This document shows, one piece after another, positions 30,381-37,126 of a stretch of 37,126 bases of DNA; the first letter of the stretch is position 1, and each line of letters opens with the position of its first letter. The notes below the pieces were generated by a model. It was not told where the DNA came from, did not search any database, and was given only the letters and a program-made list of their open reading frames with translations. Both the position numbers and the translations under genes were made by a program. Source of the stretch: Lachnospiraceae bacterium (GTDB lineage: Bacteria > Bacillota > Clostridia > Lachnospirales > Lachnospiraceae); contig JAIDPH010000174.1 of the NCBI GenBank assembly GCA_029062885.1, positions 1 through 37,126 of the forward strand. Reading direction: 5' to 3'.

Positions 30381-31091
30381 ATGAGGCTGGTAGCAATAGA
30401 TAGTTCGGGGTTGGTGGCTTCCGTGGCGGTTATAGAAGATGATATACTGGCTGCAGAATATACCATTCAATATAAAAAGACGCATTCGCAGACATTGCTG
30501 CCGATGCTTAATGAAATCAGGAATATGATAGAGTTGGATTTTGATAAGGTGGATGGCATAGCTGTTGCGGCTGGACCGGGGTCTTTTACCGGACTTCGGA
30601 TTGGTTCTGCAACAGCCAAAGGGTTGTCTTTAGCTGCGGACATACCGATTGTGGCGGTTCCGACAGTGGAAGGACTTGCTTATAACTTATACGGAACAGA
30701 TAAAATTGTATGTCCAATCATGGACGCCAAAAGAGATCAGGTCTATACGGGGATATATGAGTTTGTAAAAGATGGGGACGCCTATAGCTTACATAGTATA
30801 AAAGAGCAATGTGCTATAGCTTTTGACGAAATTGCTTTTGTATTAAATGAAATCGGAAGGGAAGTAATCTTTCTTGGAGACGGGGTTCCTGTTTACAGGG
30901 ACAGAATGAAGGAAGTTATGCAGGTGGCATATACCTTTGCGCCTGCGCATATGAACAGGCAGCGTGCAGCAAGCATAGGGGCTCTTGGCAGTATTTTTTA
31001 TGCACAGGGCAAAAGCCAGAGCGGCGCGGAGCATGCTCCGGAATACCTGCGGCTGTCGCAGGCGGAACGTGAACGGAAAGAGCGGGAATAG
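30381..31091 (+). CDS. tsaB: tRNA threonylcarbamoyladenosine biosynthesis protein TsaB
   Basis: VAIDSSGLVASVAV, HSQTLLPM, AAGPGSFTGLRIGSATAKGL. Confidence 0.95.
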   Translation: MRLVAIDSSGLVASVAVIEDDILAAEYTIQYKKTHSQTLLPMLNEIRNMIELDFDKVDGIAVAAGPGSFTGLRIGSATAKGLSLAADIPIVAVPTVEGLAYNLYGTDKIVCPIMDAKRDQVYTGIYEFVKDGDAYSLHSIKEQCAIAFDEIAFVLNEIGREVIFLGDGVPVYRDRMKEVMQVAYTFAPAHMNRQRAASIGALGSIFYAQGKSQSGAEHAPEYLRLSQAERERKERE

Positions 31092-31094
31092 CAT

Positions 31095-31541
31095 ATGAAT
31101 ATAGACGGACTCCAGATTAGAATGATGGAATTGGCGGATGTAGAGAGAATCAGTGAATTGGAAGAGGAAACTTTTTCTATGCCGTGGTCGCGTGATGCTT
31201 TTAAAGAAATGATTGAGAAGGAAGACGCAAGATACTATGTGGCTGAACTTAACGGGCAGGTCGTTGGAGGATGCGGCGTGCTGCTGATAGCGGGAGAAGG
31301 AAATATTACCAATGTAGTCATAGATAAAAATTTAAGAAATCGGGGAATTGGAACGAAATTACTGCAATTCATGATTGAAGACGGATATATGAACGGCCTT
31401 AATGCATTTACATTAGAAGTGCGCGTAAGCAATGCAGCAGCAATTCATGTTTATAAAAAATTGGGATTTTTTTCCGAAGGAATTCGTCCAAACTTCTATG
31501 AAAAACCGACAGAAGATGCTATGATAATGTGGAAGAGATAG
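31095..31541 (+). CDS. rimI: [Ribosomal protein bS18]-alanine N-acetyltransferase
   Basis: GNAT fold, NVVIDKNLRNRGIGTKLL, NAAAIHVYKKLGF; tsaB neighbour. Confidence 0.9.
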   Translation: MNIDGLQIRMMELADVERISELEEETFSMPWSRDAFKEMIEKEDARYYVAELNGQVVGGCGVLLIAGEGNITNVVIDKNLRNRGIGTKLLQFMIEDGYMNGLNAFTLEVRVSNAAAIHVYKKLGFFSEGIRPNFYEKPTEDAMIMWKR

Positions 31542-31633
31542 GAAACAGATAAAGTATTTACCACTGTTTTTGCATACTACAGACTGTTATAATGGTATCG
31601 GACTTAAGAATGAAAAATAGGGGATGGATAAAT

Positions 31634-31885
31634 ATGAGGACTTATCTCAATAAAAAGGAAACAAAGCTGGCTGCAGTGACTTGTAATTGCTGTAAAAAAG
31701 ATTTATTGGTAGAAAATGGAATTTTAAAAGAAGAGTGTATTCATATTTCGCATGATTTCGGTTATTTCAGTAAAAGAGACGGCGAAACACAGTCTTTTGA
31801 TCTGTGTGAGGAATGCTATGAAAAAATGACGGAAACGTTTCAGATTCCGGCAGAAACTAAGGAAAGAAAGGAATTGTTGTGTTAG
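31634..31885 (+). CDS. Small putative zinc-ribbon protein
   Basis: CNCCKKDLL ... CEECYEKM; 83 aa; overlaps the rnz start by 7 bp. Confidence 0.7.
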   Translation: MRTYLNKKETKLAAVTCNCCKKDLLVENGILKEECIHISHDFGYFSKRDGETQSFDLCEECYEKMTETFQIPAETKERKELLC

Positions 31886-32790
31886 ATATTTGTTTGCTTG
31901 GAACGGGAGGAATGATGCCCCTGCCATACAGATGGCTCACTTCACTTATGGCAAGATATAACGGAAAAAGTATATTGATAGACTGCGGAGAAGGTACGCA
32001 GATTGCCATGAAAGAGAAGGGATGGAGTCCCAAACCTATTGATATTATATGTTTTACACATTTTCATGCGGATCATATAAGCGGACTGCCGGGAATGCTC
32101 TTGACAATGGGCAATGCGGAACGGACAGAGCCGCTTCTTGTGATTGGACCAAAAGGCCTGACGAAAGTGGTGTCAGCACTTCGCATAATCGCACCGGAGC
32201 TTCCTTTTACGATAGAATGTCTGGAATTGACGGAAACGGAACAGACATTACAGTTTGACGGTTTCAGGATAGAAGCGTTTAAAGTTAATCACAATACGAT
32301 TTGTTACGGATATAATATAGTGGTTGAGAGAATAGGAAAATTTGATGTAGATAAAGCGAAGGCGCGTGGAATAGACGTAAGATACTGGAACAGGTTGCAG
32401 AAAGGCGAAACAATAGAGACCGAACAGGGACTGCTTACGCCGGACATGGTGATTGGACCGCCCAGAAAAGGTATTAAACTTACTTATTGTACAGATACAA
32501 GGCCAACTGACAGTATTGTCAGAAATGCAGAAGGCGCAGATTTATTCATATGCGAAGGCATGTATGGTGAGCCTGATAAAGTACAGAAGGCAAAGGAACA
32601 TAAGCATATGACCTTTTATGAAGCCGCTGAGCTGGCAAAAGAGGCAAATGTAGGCGAATTGTGGCTGACTCACTACAGCCCTTCACTCATTCGTGCGGAA
32701 GATTATATGGGTGAAGTCAGGAAAATTTTTCCAAATGCACTTGCGGGAAAAGATGGAAAGAGTGTAGACTTATTATATACAGAGGATTAA
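31879..32790 (+). CDS. rnz: Ribonuclease Z (MBL fold)
   Basis: LLGTGGMMPLP, ILIDCGEGTQIAM, THFHADHISGLPG, LTHYSPS; GTG start. Confidence 0.93.
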   Translation: MLDICLLGTGGMMPLPYRWLTSLMARYNGKSILIDCGEGTQIAMKEKGWSPKPIDIICFTHFHADHISGLPGMLLTMGNAERTEPLLVIGPKGLTKVVSALRIIAPELPFTIECLELTETEQTLQFDGFRIEAFKVNHNTICYGYNIVVERIGKFDVDKAKARGIDVRYWNRLQKGETIETEQGLLTPDMVIGPPRKGIKLTYCTDTRPTDSIVRNAEGADLFICEGMYGEPDKVQKAKEHKHMTFYEAAELAKEANVGELWLTHYSPSLIRAEDYMGEVRKIFPNALAGKDGKSVDLLYTED

Positions 32791-32825
32791 CCGTAGGTCA
32801 TGTTGTTCAGGAACGGAGGGTTACA

Positions 32826-33395
32826 GTGAAAAATTCAAATGGAATTAAAATTGTCATCATAGGAGTAATTCTGGCAGCTCTTGTTGTTGGATATTTTTAT
32901 TATTTGTCTAATAAGACTAAAGAAACGAAGGAAGAAGTTGTTGAATCCACATTGGTACAGGCAACATTAGTACGGGATTTGGACAAAAATTATCCGCCTA
33001 CGCCGAAGGAAGTCGTGAAGTATTTCAATGAACTGGCCAGATGCCTGTATAATGAGAAATACACAGATGATGAGTTTAATGAACTGGCAATAAAGGTGAT
33101 GGGACTTTATGATGATGAATTGAATGCCAATAATCCGCTTATTCAATATCTGGAGGATCTGAAAAAGGATATCAGTGGATTTAAAGCATTAGATCAGTCT
33201 ATTTCTTCTTATTCATTGCCTGCGAGCACTGAAGTAGAATTTTTTGATGAAGGTGACAGCTCATGCGCCAGACTTTATTGCAATTATAACATAAGAAAGG
33301 GAACAACGAAGTTCTATAGTGATGTAGTGTTTATTTTACGCCAGGACGAAAATAAACGTTGGAAAATTCTCGGATGGGAAGAGAGCAAAAATTGA
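32826..33395 (+). CDS. Membrane-anchored hypothetical protein (DUF6715-like)
   Basis: N-terminal TM/signal anchor then soluble domain; family recognised only by resemblance. Confidence 0.6.
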   Translation: MKNSNGIKIVIIGVILAALVVGYFYYLSNKTKETKEEVVESTLVQATLVRDLDKNYPPTPKEVVKYFNELARCLYNEKYTDDEFNELAIKVMGLYDDELNANNPLIQYLEDLKKDISGFKALDQSISSYSLPASTEVEFFDEGDSSCARLYCNYNIRKGTTKFYSDVVFILRQDENKRWKILGWEESKN

Positions 33396-33404
33396 AAAAG
33401 GAAT

Positions 33405-34448
33405 ATGGGTTTTTATATGGAAAATGAAGACGTGCTGATTCTGGCAATTGAGAGCTCATGTGATGAAACAGCGGCAGCAGTTGTGAAGAATGGCAGAGAG
33501 GTTTTATCTAGCATTATATCTTCACAGATTGCATTACATACCGTGTATGGCGGCGTCGTGCCTGAAATTGCTTCCAGAAAACACATTGAGAAAATAAATC
33601 AGGTTATTGAAGCCGCTTTAAGGGAAGCAAATGTTAAATTGAAAGATATCACTGCCATCGCGGTGACTTACGGACCGGGGTTAGTTGGTGCTCTGTTAGT
33701 CGGAGTATCTACTGCAAAGGCAATCAGCCTTGCGTCAGGGATTCCGTTAATAGGGGTTCATCACATAGAGGGACATATAAACGCTAATTATATTGAGAAT
33801 AAAGAATTGGAACCGCCATATATCTGTCTGGTTGTATCCGGAGGGCATTCTCATCTGGTAATTGTTAAAGACTACGGCGAATATGAGATTCTGGGGAAGA
33901 CAAGAGACGATGCTGCCGGCGAGGCATTTGATAAGGTAGCAAGGGCAATCGGGCTGGGCTATCCCGGTGGACCTAAGATTGACAAGGTATCTAAGGAGGG
34001 GAATGCAGACGCAATTCATTTTCCAAGAGCAAAGGTTGTGGATTCGGTCTACGACTTTAGCTTCAGCGGTTTGAAATCAGCGGTTCTCAATTACCTGAAT
34101 TCATGTGAAATGAAAGGAATTCCTGTATGTCAGGCAGATGTGGCGGCTTCTTTTCAGAAAGCTGTAGTAGATGTGTTGGTGGAACATTCCATGAACGCAG
34201 TTGAAGAACATGGGCTGCGTAAATTCGCCATTGCAGGCGGCGTGGCTTCCAATACATCTTTGCGTGAAGCGTTTATAAGGGAGTGCAGTGCGAGAAAAAT
34301 AGATTTCTACTGTCCATCTCCGATTTTCTGTACGGATAATGCCGCAATGATAGGAGTGGCGGGTTATTATGAATACCGTAAGGGAGTGCGTCATGGCTAT
34401 GATTTGAATGCCGTGCCGAACTTGAGGCTGGGAGAGAATTATGAATAA
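33405..34448 (+). CDS. tsaD: tRNA N6-adenosine threonylcarbamoyltransferase
   Basis: [58 protein letters not shown]. Confidence 0.97.
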   Translation: MGFYMENEDVLILAIESSCDETAAAVVKNGREVLSSIISSQIALHTVYGGVVPEIASRKHIEKINQVIEAALREANVKLKDITAIAVTYGPGLVGALLVGVSTAKAISLASGIPLIGVHHIEGHINANYIENKELEPPYICLVVSGGHSHLVIVKDYGEYEILGKTRDDAAGEAFDKVARAIGLGYPGGPKIDKVSKEGNADAIHFPRAKVVDSVYDFSFSGLKSAVLNYLNSCEMKGIPVCQADVAASFQKAVVDVLVEHSMNAVEEHGLRKFAIAGGVASNTSLREAFIRECSARKIDFYCPSPIFCTDNAAMIGVAGYYEYRKGVRHGYDLNAVPNLRLGENYE

Positions 34449-35157
34449 AGAAAAAAAGACAGTGGCCGTGGTGCTGGCAGCAGGACAGGGCAAGAGGATG
34501 CACAGTAATGTGCAGAAGCAATACCTGCTGTTAAAGGACAAACCGGTCATTTATTATGCGCTGAAAACATTTCAGGATAGCTTTATCGATGAAATCATAC
34601 TCGTAACAGGTAAGGGCGAGGAAGATTATTGTCAAAATGAAATTGTTGAGAAATATAATTTTTCAAAAGTAAAGAAAATAGTTGCCGGCGGTAGGGAAAG
34701 ATATCATTCTGTGGCTAATGGGCTAAATGCCATTGAAGGAGAGGGATATGTTTTTATTCATGATGGGGCGCGGCCTTTTGTGACGGAAGAAATATTGATG
34801 CGCGCCTATGATGCGGTAAAAGAATATCGTGCCTGCGTAGTTGGAATGCCGGTTAAGGATACGATTAAGATAGCGGATGAGAACCGGTTTGCGAAGATGA
34901 CTCCGAACAGGGAAACCATTTGGCAGATTCAGACACCGCAGGTCTTCGATATAAAGCTTGCTAAGGAGGCTTACGGCAGGTTGTTTGAAAAGGAAGAAGA
35001 ACTTAAGGAAAAGGGTATAAAAATTACAGATGACGCTATGGTGGTCGAGACTTTGCTGCAGCATCCTGTCAAATTGGTAGAAGGTTCTTACGAAAATATT
35101 AAGATTACAACGCCTGAAGATTTAAATATCGCACGTTATTTAATTACTAACAGCTGA
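34441..35157 (+). CDS. ispD: 2-C-methyl-D-erythritol 4-phosphate cytidylyltransferase
   Basis: [46 protein letters not shown]. Confidence 0.95.
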   Translation: MNKEKKTVAVVLAAGQGKRMHSNVQKQYLLLKDKPVIYYALKTFQDSFIDEIILVTGKGEEDYCQNEIVEKYNFSKVKKIVAGGRERYHSVANGLNAIEGEGYVFIHDGARPFVTEEILMRAYDAVKEYRACVVGMPVKDTIKIADENRFAKMTPNRETIWQIQTPQVFDIKLAKEAYGRLFEKEEELKEKGIKITDDAMVVETLLQHPVKLVEGSYENIKITTPEDLNIARYLITNS

Positions 35158-35205
35158 TTTGTTGAAATTACTTTGGCGAACTGAGTTAAGTGGATTTTAG
35201 AAAAA

Positions 35206-35263
35206 GTGATATATTTGTAACTTTCCTATTGACACCGGTATTGCTGTGTGATATATTTGTAAC
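35206..35263 (+). promoter_or_regulatory. Promoter (TTGACA-17-TATATT) with 16-bp direct repeat GTGATATATTTGTAAC (probable operator)
   Basis: Repeats at 35206-35221 and 35248-35263; -35 at 35229-35234, -10 at 35252-35257. Confidence 0.8.
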
Positions 35264-35300
35264 ATCAAGAGATAAATACATCACATCGGAGGGCGAAAAT

Positions 35301-35969
35301 ATGAAAAAGAGTAATACAAAATTCACTATTTTTTTGGGCGTGATATGCGTCCTGCTTTTAGCAGTATCTTCATGGTACAGCATAGCATTTAATGATTCGA
35401 GGCTTGTTACACCGACAGAGTTGTCAGAATATACATTCCGTATACAGGATTTGCCTATGATTATTTCTGTGACGCTTTTTGCCTTGTATATTCTATATCT
35501 TTTTGCATTGATGTTACGGGCTGTAATTGCAAACAAGCGCCGAGAAGCAATCGTAAACTCTACCAGAACAATAAGCCCTAAAATGGGATTTCTGGGTTTT
35601 TTGGGCTTTGCCGGATTTTTAGGTTTCTGGACTTACAGTATGGATAAAATCATTTTCCCGTTTATATTCTTCATGTTTTTTGGATATTTTGGATTTTTCT
35701 ATGAGGGAAAAATGTCAAATACTTTTATGGACGAACGGTACAAAGAGAACAAAGCGAAAGCTCATATGGCAGCGAATAAAACTGCTTTGACCATTATTTT
35801 CCTTGCGGTACTCATTCTGGGACAGGGGATGTTCATGGGAAATCCGGAATATACACTGATTGCGCTCATCATTGTTATATCGCTTTCCATAGCGCTTGAA
35901 GTATTCCTTGGCGAATATCTGTTGTACCGTTATGACTATGATGAACAGGTTGAAGAAAGCGAGGAATAA
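35301..35969 (+). CDS. DUF3796-family membrane protein
   Basis: [16 protein letters not shown] glycine/phenylalanine motif, several TM segments; ATG 35301 after CGGAGGGCGAAAAT. Confidence 0.75.
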   Translation: MKKSNTKFTIFLGVICVLLLAVSSWYSIAFNDSRLVTPTELSEYTFRIQDLPMIISVTLFALYILYLFALMLRAVIANKRREAIVNSTRTISPKMGFLGFLGFAGFLGFWTYSMDKIIFPFIFFMFFGYFGFFYEGKMSNTFMDERYKENKAKAHMAANKTALTIIFLAVLILGQGMFMGNPEYTLIALIIVISLSIALEVFLGEYLLYRYDYDEQVEESEE

Positions 35970-35971
35970 AA

Positions 35972-36172
35972 GTGCCGGATTTTGAATGCAGATTGAAAAA
36001 GTACAGACAGATAAAAGACTTGACGCAAGAGCAGTTGGCAGTGCAGGTAGGAGTACGACGGGAAACAATTATGCGCTTAGAGAAGGCACAGTATAATCCT
36101 TCGCTAAAATTAGCGATTGACATAGCAAGAGCTGTTGATGCGCCTATTGAAGAGATTTTCATTTTTGAGTAG
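35972..36172 (+). CDS. XRE-family HTH transcriptional regulator (YgzD-like)
   Basis: [47 protein letters not shown]. Confidence 0.93.
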   Translation: MPDFECRLKKYRQIKDLTQEQLAVQVGVRRETIMRLEKAQYNPSLKLAIDIARAVDAPIEEIFIFE

Positions 36173-36195
36173 CGGTGATGGAGGAAGAAATATTT

Positions 36196-36954
36196 ATGGC
36201 AAGTTTGTATGACAGAGCAGATATTTATGATTTGATAGAGGATGAAAGTCGGTATAATGTATACAAAGAGCATTGGAAACATATATTGGAGAATCGGCAT
36301 GTAGAGTCACTTCTGGATGTAAGTATCGGTTCAGGCAATGTTACGTTACCATTGGCAGATTTAGGTGTTTCTTTGTCGGGTTCGGATTTAAGTAAGTCAA
36401 TGCTGGAAAATTGCAGAAAAAAGGCTGATGCAAGAAACATTGATGTGGAATTGCAATGTTGTGATTTCAGAACTGTGGCGAGTTGGTTCACGGGAAAATT
36501 TGATTGCGTTGCAAGCACAGGTAATTCTCTGCCTTATGTGAGCAATGAAGATGTTCTCAAGACTTTAGAGCAGATGGATTCATTGGTTAAATCGGGCGGT
36601 TATTTATATTTTGATATAAGAAATTGGGATAAGGTTTTAAGGGACAAAAATCGTTTTTATTTATATAACCCTTTTTTTGACGGCGAAACACGGATTAATT
36701 TGATACAGGTATGGGATTATCATGAGGATGATACAATGACATTTAATCTTCTGTATACTTTTGAAAAAGAAAATAAGATATTTCAAAAGGAACATTTTGA
36801 GGAACATTATATTCCTATCTCTCAAGCAATATTGCTGGATAAACTGCAGAAAATGGGTTATGAAGATATTGAAGTAATGAATTTTCCGTCATATTTTAAA
36901 AATATAGAAATAAATGAGACGGACTGGTATTGTGTGATTGCAAGAAAAAGGTAA
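36196..36954 (+). CDS. Class I SAM-dependent methyltransferase
   Basis: LLDVSIGSGNVTLPLADLGVSLSGSDLSKSML and GGYLYFDIRNWDKV. Confidence 0.9.
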   Translation: MASLYDRADIYDLIEDESRYNVYKEHWKHILENRHVESLLDVSIGSGNVTLPLADLGVSLSGSDLSKSMLENCRKKADARNIDVELQCCDFRTVASWFTGKFDCVASTGNSLPYVSNEDVLKTLEQMDSLVKSGGYLYFDIRNWDKVLRDKNRFYLYNPFFDGETRINLIQVWDYHEDDTMTFNLLYTFEKENKIFQKEHFEEHYIPISQAILLDKLQKMGYEDIEVMNFPSYFKNIEINETDWYCVIARKR

Positions 36955-36970
36955 TTCTTGAAAAAAGCAG

Positions 36971-36999
36971 TTGACACTAATATTCTTTTTTGCTAAAAT
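36971..36999 (+). promoter_or_regulatory. Promoter of tRNA-Ser
   Basis: TTGACA-17 bp-TAAAAT, 39 bp upstream of the tRNA. Confidence 0.75.
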
Positions 37000-37038
37000 A
37001 ATTTTTGCGCTGACTGAAAAGCCAGACAAAACAAATAT

Positions 37039-37124
37039 GGAGAGGTATCGAAGTGGTCATAACGAGGCGGTCTTGAAAACCGTTTGTCCGCAAGGGCGCG
37101 TGGGTTCGAATCCCACCCTCTCCG
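37039..37124 (+). tRNA. tRNA-Ser (anticodon TGA), CCA not encoded
   Basis: Acceptor GGAGAGG/CCTCTCC, anticodon loop CTTGAAA, long variable arm, T-arm GTGGGTTCGAATCCCAC. Confidence 0.95.
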
Positions 37125-37126
37125 TT

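Noticed and set aside
35190-35300. Upstream in-frame start of the DUF3796 gene at 35190
   Set aside because: This extension would cover the promoter and direct repeats; ATG 35301 has a strong GGAGG-type RBS.

Overview
This is a 37 kb window from a low-GC Firmicutes chromosome, probably Clostridia/Lachnospiraceae judging by gene content and order. It is mostly core genome. In order it contains: the gatB 3' end; guaB followed by a two-gene 'split PurH' (PurO-type IMP cyclohydrolase plus stand-alone AICAR formyltransferase); ptb-buk; a thrS apparently lacking most of the TGS domain behind a T-box leader; an AraC/GyrI-like regulator; an ECF sigma/anti-sigma pair; a split chromate transporter; secA-prfB; a three-gene reverse-strand block of uncharacterised genes; tex; an FMN riboswitch with ribU; a MacAB-like ABC efflux operon; the tsaE-tsaB-rimI-rnz-tsaD-ispD cluster; a DUF3796/XRE pair; a methyltransferase; and tRNA-Ser(UGA) at the right edge. 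I found no CRISPR array, prophage, transposase or obvious defence island. The observations most worth checking are: (i) a prfB programmed-frameshift site that reads CTT TAA C instead of the canonical CTT TGA C; (ii) a ~230 bp nested palindromic element after gatB; (iii) a 16-bp direct repeat flanking and overlapping a near-consensus promoter upstream of the DUF3796/XRE pair; (iv) the TGS-poor ThrRS with a Thr T-box; (v) the uncharacterised HEQEH/CxxC protein block between prfB and tex. I do not see convincing evidence for an entirely new biological system. All family calls come from recognising motifs by eye, not from database searches.
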